Shown here in pieces: positions 49,479 through 58,876 of a DNA stretch of 64,000 bases (position 1 is the first letter of the stretch; the number at the start of each line of letters is the position of its first letter). Where the stretch lies: the NCBI RefSeq assembly GCF_000006445.2, contig NC_006047.2, positions 1,860,001 to 1,924,000 on the forward strand, read 5' to 3'. The position numbers were made by a program, and so were the translations under genes. This DNA comes from Debaryomyces hansenii CBS767 (lineage: Eukaryota; Ascomycota; Pichiomycetes; Serinales; Debaryomycetaceae). The notes under the pieces were generated by a model that made no database searches, was not told the DNA's origin, and saw nothing but the letters and a program-made list of their open reading frames with translations.

Positions 49479-51470
49479 TCAGTGAATTGGAACTTCTTTG
49501 ACGATCACATATTCCTCATCTTTGGTATAAGTAACAAGTCCTTCTATCAGAATACCTTCTTCAGAGCTCTCATGATTCTTCTTGAAGAGAGACTTTACAA
49601 TCTTGAGTAACGCGAATCTTCCTTGCCATAGCGGGAATGCTAGAATGTAACCACTGGCAAAAACTAGCCAAATCATCATAATAATCACCCATTGAGTGAA
49701 ATACTTCTTCGTGAAAGTAAACCCGGTAGCATAGAGGGAAAGTGGCGTAATTATATAAGCGCCCCCAATTACTAGAAGGTTTAGAAGGATTACCAAAATT
49801 GACTGCTTCCTTAACAACTTTTTGTCTTGTACTGAGATTTCCATAGCCTTTCTATCACTAGCACTTGCATCGTCTCCAGCCTTAAAAGAGCGCAAAAATA
49901 TTTCAAAGTCGAAATTTTCTGGTTTAATCAAAGTTATAATAACAATATAAAGTATAGTTGAACCTATCGCAGTGGCATTTCCAATGAAAGTCGCCTCAGG
50001 GGCCATTAGGGTATTCTTGTTAATTACTTTCCCTCCAAAATGATAACTAGAGCCAAGCCAACATGAAATCCCTGTCAAAGTTCCGAAAGGTGCACCAAAT
50101 AGTAAGCTCTGTCTTGACATTTTCTTCCAGTAAATTGCCATAACGAGGGCAGCAACTTCAGGACTCAAAATTATTCCAATAAAGCCTAGCAACCAGCCGC
50201 TAGTTACACCGATGTAGTTAAATACAATTGATAGGACAGCCATGAGCAAGCTAAAAAATATGACTGAACAATGGGCGAATTTGACTAGAAGCTTTCCACC
50301 TGCTTTTGGCTTTATATAGGTTTGAAAAACGTCATACGTTGTTATAGATGAAAAGGCGATTAATTCAGCTGAAGTTGCAGACGTTACTGACATGAACAAC
50401 ATTAATAAGCCGGCAGCCGCTCCTTTCAGACCAAATATGGCTTTCAACCCATATATTACTGGCATACCTCCGTTTATTTCAAGACTCGTCAACTCTCTAG
50501 GATAAGTCACCGAAATTGCATTAGTAAGTAATGCTCTTGAAGCCAAGCCTGCTGAAGTTCCTAAAGCCCACGGAACAACAAACCAGCATACACCACCCAT
50601 CACGTAACCTGAAAATAACCCCTTTGGGTCACTAGCAATAGCACGCTGTGAGTATCCTGGATCTCCAAACACTGAACTCAAACCTCCAAGCATTACCGAC
50701 CAGGATGTTAAAATCATGTCACGGCTCTTGAAACTAAGAAAATTTCCTTCGGAAGCTGATGGAAACACCTTTTCAACTTCCTGCAAAAGGTCCCACATTT
50801 TTCCAGGAGAACCTATGTGGGTTGAAGTTGTATAAATCGTAAAACAGGAGATACATATTATTATGTAGATTATGACAGTATGGATCCAATCAGATATGAA
50901 AGTTGCTTTCAATCCTCCAAAGAAAGTGTATATACAGACCCCAGTTGGTAATAAGAAAGAAGCAGCTGTTACGTGCATACCTGTCGTAAGTGCAAATCCT
51001 TGACTTCCGCCAAGTAATAACAAAGAAGATACCAAAACATTGGTTGCAATACAATAACATAAATAACAAATATGGCCTGCTTTTCCAAAGCGTACGTATA
51101 TAAGTTGGGCTACTGTATGACACCCAGGAGAATTGCGCTTGATTTCAATTGCTAGGAAAACGAATAGAATGATTTGTATTGTGCCACCTATTCCGTACAT
51201 GAATGGGCCAGCTAAACCATAAGTGTACGCCCAGGCACCAGAAGTAAGTAAGGTCGCTGGCCATGTCCATGCGGAAACTGTAGAAGAGGCAATAAGACCA
51301 GACCCAACTGACCTTGACGCAGTTGAAAAGCGTTCTGAGTTCTGCTTTTCATTCATGAATTTGGCCATCATTTTCGAAAGGGCCATCATGATAAGAGCAA
51401 AGGCAGTCCCTAGACCAAGAGCATAACCATAACCATAACCTTGTGAAAGTATCGGTTTTGTATCAATCAT
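49479..51470 (-). CDS. DUR3: DUR3-type urea/polyamine:H+ or Na+ symporter
   Basis: The start is set at the ATG at 51470 (MIDTKPILSQGYGYGYALG). The 663-residue SSS-family carrier has about 15 membrane segments. Seen: the family's glycine-rich first helix, ASSTVSAWTWPATLL, YGIGGTIQI, NSPGCHTVAQLIYVRFGKAGH, LLLLGGSQG, FGGLKATFISDWIHT, FGDPGYSQRAIAS and SATSAELIAFSS. Known role of Dur3: uptake of urea and polyamines as nitrogen sources. Because it is divergent from an amidase, the substrate here may be urea or an amide. CUG-clade yeasts often have several Dur3 paralogues, so the exact orthologue is uncertain. Confidence 0.88.
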   Translation of the reverse strand: MIDTKPILSQGYGYGYALGLGTAFALIMMALSKMMAKFMNEKQNSERFSTASRSVGSGLIASSTVSAWTWPATLLTSGAWAYTYGLAGPFMYGIGGTIQIILFVFLAIEIKRNSPGCHTVAQLIYVRFGKAGHICYLCYCIATNVLVSSLLLLGGSQGFALTTGMHVTAASFLLPTGVCIYTFFGGLKATFISDWIHTVIIYIIICISCFTIYTTSTHIGSPGKMWDLLQEVEKVFPSASEGNFLSFKSRDMILTSWSVMLGGLSSVFGDPGYSQRAIASDPKGLFSGYVMGGVCWFVVPWALGTSAGLASRALLTNAISVTYPRELTSLEINGGMPVIYGLKAIFGLKGAAAGLLMLFMSVTSATSAELIAFSSITTYDVFQTYIKPKAGGKLLVKFAHCSVIFFSLLMAVLSIVFNYIGVTSGWLLGFIGIILSPEVAALVMAIYWKKMSRQSLLFGAPFGTLTGISCWLGSSYHFGGKVINKNTLMAPEATFIGNATAIGSTILYIVIITLIKPENFDFEIFLRSFKAGDDASASDRKAMEISVQDKKLLRKQSILVILLNLLVIGGAYIITPLSLYATGFTFTKKYFTQWVIIMMIWLVFASGYILAFPLWQGRFALLKIVKSLFKKNHESSEEGILIEGLVTYTKDEEYVIVKEVPIH

Positions 51471-51967
51471 TTTGTACTTGTTTGTACATATTCTACTACT
51501 TTTGTAGTTCAGCAGACTCAATCCTTTATATACTTTTCAGAGCGATATGAATTTATTCAAGCTATTCGAGTTATCACATCAACGTCCTTTATCTGCGCCT
51601 ATTTTACTGATAACCATAGATATGTAATAATTGATAAATTACATGATAGTATAATCAGTAGATATTAAGGTAGGTATTAGACAGCTTGTTATTGTGGCAT
51701 TCGCAGTTAGGCTTCATCTTATCAGTGCTTTATTGTTTGGGTTATCAAAACCCATTATCATGTTTTGAGAAAACCCAAGCTCGCTTACCGTATAGAGTAA
51801 GCCGAGCTTGTGTATCCTTTTTTAATTGTTTAGTAGAATATGATAAGCAGCATTTGAATGGATACTGATTAAACAAAGTAAAGCAGCGTATTATTTGAAG
51901 ATGGTTATATCTTCACTAAGTGGATAAAAAATTGAAAACAAATCCAAATCTTAAATAGCTGAAAACG
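51471..51967. promoter_or_regulatory. GATA-rich divergent promoter of transporter and amidase
   Basis: GATAA motifs on either strand lie at about 51,609, 51,633, 51,718-51,723 (GATAAG), 51,742, 51,754 and 51,842-51,847 (GATAAG). This is the pattern expected for Gln3/Gat1 nitrogen control. An imperfect inverted repeat, AAGCTCGCTTAC (51777-51788) and GTAAGCCGAGCTT (51797-51809), is separated by eight bases. Confidence 0.6.
51777..51809. repeat. Inverted repeat in the transporter-amidase promoter
   Basis: Arms AAGCTCGCTTAC and GTAAGCCGAGCTT are complementary apart from one extra base, with an 8-nt loop. It could be a dimer operator, for instance for the neighbouring Zn2Cys6 factor, or simply a hairpin. 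Confidence 0.55.
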
Positions 51968-53614
51968 ATGACAATTGAATTTTGGCAAGAGACAGCTGAA
52001 CTTAAAAGGAAGAACGTTGCTGCACAAGTTCCAAAGGAATGGATGTTAGAGAGGGTACCAACACCCGAAGAGGAGCCCAATGCCTATGAATATCTCAAGA
52101 AGTGTTTGCCAAAAGAAGAAAACGATATTGCTGACTTAACTATTATCGAATTGGCACAGGAAATCGCCAGAGGCACTTTTTCGAGTCTCCAAGTCACTAC
52201 AATTTTCTGCAGACGAGCAGCTTTGTTGCACCAATTAACAAACTGCTGTAGCGAAATTTTTTTCGCAAGAGCACTTGATAGAGCAAAAGAATTAGATCAG
52301 TACTTTGCACAAAATGATAAAGTGATTGGTCCTTTGCACGGTATTCCTATTTCTTTAAAGGATCAAGTTAATTTAGAAGGGATCGATTCCGCGATAGGTT
52401 ATGTGAGTCTAGTTAATAAACCGATAAAGAGAGCCCAAATTTCAAACATTGCGAATATTTTAGATGACCTTGGAGCAGTGCTTTATGTCAAGACGACTAC
52501 ACCAGTTGCTATGATGTCTGCCGAAACTGTTTCAAATATATATGGTTCTACTCTTAATTCATGCAATCGGAAAGTTTCTTGCGGTGGCTCATCCGGTGGC
52601 GAGGGTGCATTAGTAGGAGCTCGTGCTTCTTTATTGGGTTTGGGAACTGATATTGGGGGAAGCGTTAGGATACCAAGCGGATTTCAAGGTTTATATGGGT
52701 TGAGAGGATCATCAAACCGTCTTCCATACTGTAATATTAGAAATTCTATGGCAAACCAACCTTTGGTTTGCTCAGTTGTTGGACCTATGGCCACAGATAT
52801 AGAAGATTTGAAACTATTCACTAAACTTGTTATTGATTCCAAGCCATGGTTGAAAGATCCCAAATGCCCCCCAATTCCTTGGAGGGAATTCAAGGTAAGT
52901 GAAAAATTGTCTTTTGGGTTTATTGACGTAAGTGTATATTCCTACATCCACCCTCCAATTAAAAGGGCTCTCAAGATGGTCAAAGAACGCCTCTTAAAAG
53001 AAGGTCATGAAATTATCCAGTTTGAACCACCAATATCATTTCCTCAAATGGCTGAACTTTGGCATAGAATTGTTTGCGCTGATGGAGGTCGCGAAATCTC
53101 AGAAGAGTGCAGGAGATCTGGCGAACCAATCCGCGAAGAAATTCTTGTTGCAAACGATGATGGAAGTGTTTCAAAAGAAGCCTGTATTACTGAATTTTGG
53201 GATGATGCTGGATTGCAGTACAAATATCAGCAAGAATTTGATCAGTATTGGCTCTCGACATCTTCCATGACGAAAACTGGGAGACCAGTAGATGGGCTTC
53301 TCCTTCCATTGCTGGCAGTCACTTCCTATAAAATTGGTGATTGTAAAAACTTTTTCAGCTTATTTTTTACACAAGCTTTCAATCTCTTGGATTATACAGT
53401 AGTTACAACTCCTGTGACAAAAGCTGACCGGGATGTTGACTTGATTGAAACACAATATCAACCATTGAATAAGCTTGATGAGTTATCTTACAAGTATTAT
53501 GATCCTGAATTATTCCATGGGACACCTGTCGGTATTCAAGCCGTTGCACCAAGGTATGAAGAAGAACGGGCAATACATTTATCGCAGACTATTTCTAAAG
53601 TACTCAATAGCTAA
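51968..53614 (+). CDS. Amidase-signature amidase (acetamidase/AMD2-like)
   Basis: The 548-residue product is of the fungal amdS/AMD2 type. The N-terminal helix (KRKNVAAQVPKEW) and GPLHGIPISLKDQVN carry the catalytic Lys (about K131). CGGSSGGEGALVGARAS (about 207-222) carries the cis-Ser, and GTDIGGSVRIPSGF (about 226-239) the nucleophilic Ser. C-terminal GTPVGIQAV is conserved. Known reaction: hydrolysis of short-chain or aryl amides to acid plus ammonia. The gene is divergent from the transporter and shares its GATA-rich promoter, so uptake and hydrolysis of an amide or urea-like nitrogen source is the simplest reading. Confidence 0.9.
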   Translation: MTIEFWQETAELKRKNVAAQVPKEWMLERVPTPEEEPNAYEYLKKCLPKEENDIADLTIIELAQEIARGTFSSLQVTTIFCRRAALLHQLTNCCSEIFFARALDRAKELDQYFAQNDKVIGPLHGIPISLKDQVNLEGIDSAIGYVSLVNKPIKRAQISNIANILDDLGAVLYVKTTTPVAMMSAETVSNIYGSTLNSCNRKVSCGGSSGGEGALVGARASLLGLGTDIGGSVRIPSGFQGLYGLRGSSNRLPYCNIRNSMANQPLVCSVVGPMATDIEDLKLFTKLVIDSKPWLKDPKCPPIPWREFKVSEKLSFGFIDVSVYSYIHPPIKRALKMVKERLLKEGHEIIQFEPPISFPQMAELWHRIVCADGGREISEECRRSGEPIREEILVANDDGSVSKEACITEFWDDAGLQYKYQQEFDQYWLSTSSMTKTGRPVDGLLLPLLAVTSYKIGDCKNFFSLFFTQAFNLLDYTVVTTPVTKADRDVDLIETQYQPLNKLDELSYKYYDPELFHGTPVGIQAVAPRYEEERAIHLSQTISKVLNS

Positions 53615-54396
53615 TATTTAGTTAATGTCAATGTTTACAACCACTGTGTTTGAAATTAAGATGTAGATCTTGAATAAACAAGATTCTTGTGTAATATGGC
53701 AATAGAGGAAAGTTCATCTTTTCACATGCCATATGATTCAAATGATATGAATATTCAAATATATACTAGCAAATAATACGACACGATTGTCAAACGAAAG
53801 TCAAATTTGGGTCTTTCATTAGAACTCCTTACATTTCACGCTGTCAAGTAAAAGAGTACCATAGTTAGGTAAACAATTTCATTGGATGAGTTTAGTCTAT
53901 TAAAGTAACAAGTAATACTTCCAATTATCGATGTAAATATACTAGAATGTGATGATGGCCTTACGACAACCATGAACGCGATTGTTGACATTATTGTGTC
54001 GCTTGTCTCTGTTCACTATTCACTAGACGACCAATTTATCTTCAGCTGTATCAGCGGACTATCTATTACAAAGGACCTATACGTTTCACACCCAATTAAC
54101 TATGAAATAAAGATATCGTGTTGTAGGATATTGCATCAATCCTCAGGATTATAAATTAGCATTTGGAGGTCTAAAGCTATCAGTTACCTTCGTAACCAAT
54201 ACCTTTTGGGGTAATAGTAGCATAATATGCTAGATTAAATATAAAAATTCCTGACCACTCCGTTTTTCATCATTTTCTTTTGTTGCTTATCTATTATAAA
54301 TCTGATATAGCTTCCATTTTGTACAACTTTGAAATATGAGAAAACTAATGAATACGAGTAAATTAAATATTGTGCAATATCACAAACCATTTCGTA
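53615..54396. other. Spacer between amidase and the right array half
   Basis: About 0.8 kb. From about 53,860 it resembles array spacers: a block with GGATGAGTTTA recurs near 58,553, and the 53,950-54,000 stretch is a diverged copy of the intergenic repeat at 44,272 and 58,611. Direct repeat B occupies 54,263-54,403. No gene is seen. Confidence 0.5.
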
Positions 54397-54403
54397 TTAT
54401 AAA
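54263..54403. repeat. Direct repeat B flanking the catabolic block
   Basis: Same orientation as copy A at 46,717 and about 11 bases longer because of an internal indel. It runs into the 3' end of array member 8, showing that the repeat is array-derived. Confidence 0.8.
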
Positions 54404-55083
54404 TTCTTCGGTCTGAGCATACCATTGCCTCGAATAGCGGGTCGAATATTGCTATATTTATGTACTATGTCGGATGAAACCAAATTTCCGTACACGTCCT
54501 TCAAATCTTCGTCTTGAACGTTTTTAGCAACCAACAACATTCTATCCCATCCTTGAATGTCTTCTAGTGGCAAGTCTTTATATGTTTCAAGATACCTTTT
54601 CAGAAATCCTGCAATAAGTGTATCGTGAAAATTTACTAATTGTTCTGTGTTCTTAAAAGTATATTTTATTTTCGTTTCGGAAACGAATTTGGTATTCACA
54701 TTTCTTAACATAACTGCTAACACTGCATCTCTTTGTCCAAAACTTTTTTCCTTAAACGGCCTATTGTCTATAAATTCAGGAATAACAAATTTTTCTAGCT
54801 TTTCGTCATATACTCTGATCCTTTCTTCGTAGTGTACTATCAAAAAGAGAACCAAGACGACCGTAATCAAGTAAAGCGCAAACGAAACAACGTAATACCA
54901 AGAAGAAGTAGGATCCCATAAAAAGAAAAAAAATGCATCAAAGCCAATGCAAATTGCGATCGAACGGAGCGGGAAGTCTAATATAATCCAATGCACCATT
55001 GTAAGTAAAAAAAGAACTAAAGAGGTTCTCATGCACCAGATCGCAAATTGTCGGTTTCGTTCAATCTTCAAATCGGACTGCAT
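54397..55083 (-). CDS. Array member 8: two-TM PEF-RPF/GWDKI protein with N-terminal extension
   Basis: The ATG at 55083 lies within the leader element and gives 228 residues (MQSDLKIERNRQFAIW); the usual family start MVHWIILDFP is also in frame about 28 codons later. It carries FVIPEFIDNRPFKEKS, KIKYTFKNTEQLVNFHD and GWDRMLLVAKNVQDEDLKD. It is closest to members 1-3, although the catabolic block separates it from them, and it has not been homogenised with them. Confidence 0.8.
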   Translation of the reverse strand: MQSDLKIERNRQFAIWCMRTSLVLFLLTMVHWIILDFPLRSIAICIGFDAFFFFLWDPTSSWYYVVSFALYLITVVLVLFLIVHYEERIRVYDEKLEKFVIPEFIDNRPFKEKSFGQRDAVLAVMLRNVNTKFVSETKIKYTFKNTEQLVNFHDTLIAGFLKRYLETYKDLPLEDIQGWDRMLLVAKNVQDEDLKDVYGNLVSSDIVHKYSNIRPAIRGNGMLRPKNL

Positions 55084-55468
55084 GTAGAATCAAGTCGAAT
55101 TTCCCTTGCATTTTATAGCATCAGCTTACAACTAACACTACACTCAGCAGACTATCATTAGATTAAGTCGGAGGGTTTATTGAATGAGTTGGTTCTGTAG
55201 TAGTTATTTTTTAAAAAGTAAAACGAATGCTATAAAATTAATTATCTAACTGTATTAGAATATAGATCCTACGAGATTGTAAACATGATCATCTGTGATT
55301 CATCACATTGTCACCGTTTTTTCCACTATATTAAATGCACTAGATATCAATTCTTGTTACATTTTGAATTGTAATCCAAGAGAAGTTATTGATCATAGAC
55401 GTTGTCCAATTCTTCTTTGCTTTTAAGATAGCACCTCAACATCCCAATCATTTTTTGTCTTCTAGTTT
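55084..55468. other. Spacer between array members 8 and 9
   Basis: About 0.4 kb, AT-rich, with the leader element of member 8 at its left edge (55,073-55,104). Nothing else recognised. Confidence 0.5.
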
Positions 55469-56044
55469 CTAGCATTCACATAGAGGCTTAATTTCGCTGT
55501 ATTTCTTTATTGTGTCTAACGAAATTTTAGTCTCACAGAAATGTTCATAATCTTCGTCGTATATATTCTTTGCAACTAACATTATTTTATCCTCACCTTT
55601 AATTCCATCAATCGGTAAATCTTTGTAAACCCTTGCATATCTTGCAGTGAAAAGACTAATCATTCGATTATAGTAGGAAATTAAGCTGTCAGTATTCTTA
55701 AAAATATAGTTTGTCTTCAATTCGGTTATAATTTGCTTGTTAACGTTAATGAGTGTGCTTTTTAAGATCTCATTCCTCCTCTCTGAGTTGGCTACACCCA
55801 TAGGTCTATTATTTATGAACTCTGTGGCAATAATTCTATCAACACCTCTGTTGAGATTTTCTACTAGAATTATGAAATGGGCGATTATTATGCCACCGCA
55901 AGTAACAGTTGACAATACAGAAATAGCTACGGACGCAAAGTTTGCACCATCTGATTCAAATCCCACTAAAACGCGTACTCCAAAAATTAAAGCAATGTAT
56001 ATTGCGAAAGGTTTCCATGGAAAGTTCGATATAGCCCAATGCAT
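55469..56044 (-). CDS. Array member 9: divergent two-TM family protein
   Basis: The start is set at the ATG at 56044 (MHWAISNFPWKPFAIYIAL), giving 191 residues; the frame upstream has only a TTG. The motifs are degenerate: IATEFINNRPMGVA replaces PEF...RPFKE, and GEDKIMLVAKNIYDEDYEH lacks the Trp of GWDKI. LKTNYIFKNTDSLISYYN is retained. Loss of the most conserved residues in an intact frame suggests either functional divergence or early decay. Confidence 0.75.
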   Translation of the reverse strand: MHWAISNFPWKPFAIYIALIFGVRVLVGFESDGANFASVAISVLSTVTCGGIIIAHFIILVENLNRGVDRIIATEFINNRPMGVANSERRNEILKSTLINVNKQIITELKTNYIFKNTDSLISYYNRMISLFTARYARVYKDLPIDGIKGEDKIMLVAKNIYDEDYEHFCETKISLDTIKKYSEIKPLCEC

Positions 56045-56348
56045 TCTCGATGTATTCAATTCTCGACGTATTGATAGAGAAGTAATTTTATTCCAAAAAA
56101 TCAGTTACTTTTTCGATCATATGTACTGCATGGGGTGAAACTTTACAATTAACTTATTCTGTCAAGCAGACACAATGAAGTCTGAGATTTTAAAGCTTCA
56201 TTGATTGTAATATCCTTTTTGGTAATAGACACCTATATATTTTTTATTCTATCCTGAGCTTATCCAGTTTAGCATTGCTCAATCCAATTTGGTTGATCAT
56301 TCAGGTTCAGTAAATTTTTGTCTGATCCTACCGTCAGATTGTAGAAGT

Positions 56349-56692
56349 TCAGGGAGAATACATCTCGCCCATAACATACTCCATGCCCTCATTTTCTATA
56401 TTACTAGCCACTAACACAATTCTATCCCAGCCTCGAATTTCAACAGGATACCCCCTAAAAGATTTGTTCAATTTATCATTTTCACCATTCATGTTTATCT
56501 CAGACATAAATTTGTCCCAGCTCAACAGGAAACCTTCTGTATAATTTGTTAAATTTACCTTCAAAAGTTCTCATGCAATGTTGGTATTTATCTACTAAAC
56601 TGAATGTATTGGCGTATGAATAATTAGTCCCTATTGCAAACTGGACTTTATTATTAACATTACCTAATATTTCCTGTAAAATAGCTTCTTTT
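56349..56692 (-). pseudogene. Array relic 10: frameshifted C-terminal fragment
   Basis: Starting near 56,692, the coding strand reads KEAILQEILGNVNNKVQFAI then NYSYANTFSLVDKYQHCMRT. After a frameshift it reads on to YPVEIRGWDRIVLVASN and ends at a premature stop at MYSP. The sequence is closest to member 14, including its extra segment before GWDKI. There is no membrane half and no start, and a further single-base shift lies at the 3' end. A clear pseudogene. Confidence 0.8.
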
Positions 56693-56838
56693 TATCCTAT
56701 GACCCTCTAACCTTTGATCGTTCATTATTAACTAAATGTGACGGTTTTTATTATATTATATCCAGTAGATGCCAATTCTTGCTGTACTCCTGAAGTACAT
56801 CAGACAGAGGTATTCATCGCAATCCAACAATCTTCTTC

Positions 56839-57351
56839 TTACATCTTCTTCGCTTCTAGCACCACATTGTCCCTGCTTTCAATACACCCAGCTGTCAATT
56901 TTCTAGATTTATCGGTAATAATCAGATCGTGAAACTCAATTAGCCGAGTAGTACTTTTGAATGTATAATTAGTCTTTAATTCAGATAATATTTTGGAATT
57001 CACATTATACAACATGCATTCTAAAATTTCTTGTCTCTTTGTTAGATCGGATTCCTTAAACGGTCTTTTATTTATAAATTCGGGAATGACGATCTTCTCT
57101 AATGTCTTATTGTATACTCTTATTACCTTTTCGTACGCTTCAATTACTGTCAATACAAGGGAAATGCAGCCTGAAAATGATGCGAACAATATCAACAACC
57201 ATTGTATCTTCGTTGTATATGGAAAGAGTATGCAAACTACTAGAGGAGCGGAAGCATGTATGAATTCTTTAACCGGAAAGTTTAATATAATCCAATTCAT
57301 GATGTAGCTAAAAGAATAAAAAAATCGATTATCGTCGCTGCGAAGAAGCAT
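56839..57351 (-). CDS. Array member 11: C-terminally truncated two-TM protein
   Basis: ATGs at 57351 and 57300 are both in frame; the second gives the family start MNWIILNFPVKE. It has two membrane segments, IVIPEFINKRPFKESD and LKTNYTFKSTTRLIEFHD. A shortened segment follows (ITDKSRKLTAGCIESRDN) and a stop right after VVLEAKKM, where member 6 continues with QQED. Reading past the stop gives EED, so one nonsense change and an internal deletion explain the state. Probably non-functional or a truncated variant (170 residues). Confidence 0.65.
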   Translation of the reverse strand: MLLRSDDNRFFYSFSYIMNWIILNFPVKEFIHASAPLVVCILFPYTTKIQWLLILFASFSGCISLVLTVIEAYEKVIRVYNKTLEKIVIPEFINKRPFKESDLTKRQEILECMLYNVNSKILSELKTNYTFKSTTRLIEFHDLIITDKSRKLTAGCIESRDNVVLEAKKM

Positions 57352-57585
57352 CTTTTAAGACCCCATTGGAAAGCTAGAAGAAATTATATGCAAGAAATTA
57401 TATATGATATAAGTTGACATGCCGAAAATTATTTTGGAACTAAATCTCCCTAAATCCTGATCGATTCTTTAAGGTATGTAAATAGCACGCTCTAATAAAT
57501 GAAATCTGAATAGTATCTACAACAATTGTTGAACCCTTCAGATAACTAACTCAACATGTTATAATCACCTATATTCAAATTTTTC

Positions 57586-58209
57586 TTATGACGTCTCATG
57601 GTTTAAAGAACTCTTCGATAAGTTACTTTCTTGTTTATCAATAATCTTCTTCGGGGTAGCATTCCGAGTTCCGTATTTCTGTATTAGTTCATTAGAATAA
57701 GCCGTGTTCAAGGCATACTCCATATCTTCTTCCGCCATGTTCTTGGCCATTAACATGATTTTATGCCAACCAACGATTTTTTCATCAGGTACTCCCGCGT
57801 ACAATTTATCAAGCTGGTTTGCAAATTTATTCATACACTCATTATATTGTGATACCAAATCAATTGTATTCGTAAATGAATAATTCGTCTTCAATTTAAA
57901 GTTGACTGAATTGTTAACATCAACTAAGATTTTTTGCAAGATCACTTCTTTCCTTACGACATCAAATTCTCTAAATGGTCTTTTATCCATGAACTCTGGT
58001 ACAATACTATTTCTAATAATCATTTCAAAATGATTATCAAGACGAATGAAAATGACCACAATAGAAATCAAGAAAAGAAGAATTCCTATAAATGTGAACG
58101 CTAGGAACCCGTAGTCTTCAGGTCCTTTAAAACATAGGATTGCAAGTGAAATTACAGTATATACTGCCAAGGATTTCCATGGAATGTTCGATAAAAACCA
58201 ATGGCCCAT
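57586..58209 (-). CDS. Array member 12: two-TM PEF-RPF/GWDKI protein
   Basis: The ATG at 58209 gives 207 residues: MGHWFLSNIPWKSLAVYTVI. Membrane segments lie at about 12-30 and 35-57. Then come SIVPEFMDKRPFREFD (about 70-84), RKEVILQKILVDVNNSVN, TNYSFTNTIDLV, GWHKIMLMAKNMAEEDMEYA (Trp kept, Asp replaced by His) and AYSNELIQKYG. A typical full-length representative of the MGHW sub-family with members 7 and 13. Confidence 0.82.
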   Translation of the reverse strand: MGHWFLSNIPWKSLAVYTVISLAILCFKGPEDYGFLAFTFIGILLFLISIVVIFIRLDNHFEMIIRNSIVPEFMDKRPFREFDVVRKEVILQKILVDVNNSVNFKLKTNYSFTNTIDLVSQYNECMNKFANQLDKLYAGVPDEKIVGWHKIMLMAKNMAEEDMEYALNTAYSNELIQKYGTRNATPKKIIDKQESNLSKSSLNHETS

Positions 58210-58876
58210 GTTCGTTAATAGTAGCGTTGCTGGATAAAAAAATTTTAGGACTTAAATTTAATCAGATATTACGGTTCGGAGATTGAAGAAACGAACCGCA
58301 TGTGTCAAAACTATTATATGCATGACATATTGATATCCTATATCAGACCAAGATATGTACTACTGTTTGCTATTGTTTTGAACATTTCAATTGAAATCGA
58401 TATGTTTGTATTGCTTACCTGGGAATGAACACTTTAAGATCTATTTATTGATGCGTATATGAGCAATATTCTTTTCCAAGTCTGACGTTATTTTTTATAT
58501 TTAACTCTTTCATCCGGAAAAATACCATTAGGTAATGTGAAATAGTTTTATCGGATGAGTTTATACTATATTGGTCATTTTATAAACATAAGAAAGTAAT
58601 TTTATAATATAAAGATGATCTTACTGACTCCATAGGCATGAGCTGTATGTTTCAATATTTTCATTGTATGACTATTTGCTGTATGCATCGTTACACATAT
58701 AACATGCAATTTTATGTCATGAAATTCAATATTGACGCCTTATTATCAATGTATTTTATCGTCCTTTGAACCTAATTAGCATTTTCAATAAATATAAAAT
58801 TATGTCCAAAAATATTTTAGTCTTTATATACTTCTCTCAACTCTCTTATAATTTTGGCATCTAAATTTGAATTTTT
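58210..58876. other. Spacer between array members 12 and 13
   Basis: About 0.67 kb. A degenerate leader-like GAACCGCATGTG lies near 58,297, and the intergenic repeat copy at 58,611-58,672. No gene is seen. Confidence 0.5.

Noticed and set aside
53972..54154. 60-codon plus-strand frame after the amidase
   Set aside because: It overlaps a diverged copy of the array spacer repeat and has no protein features.
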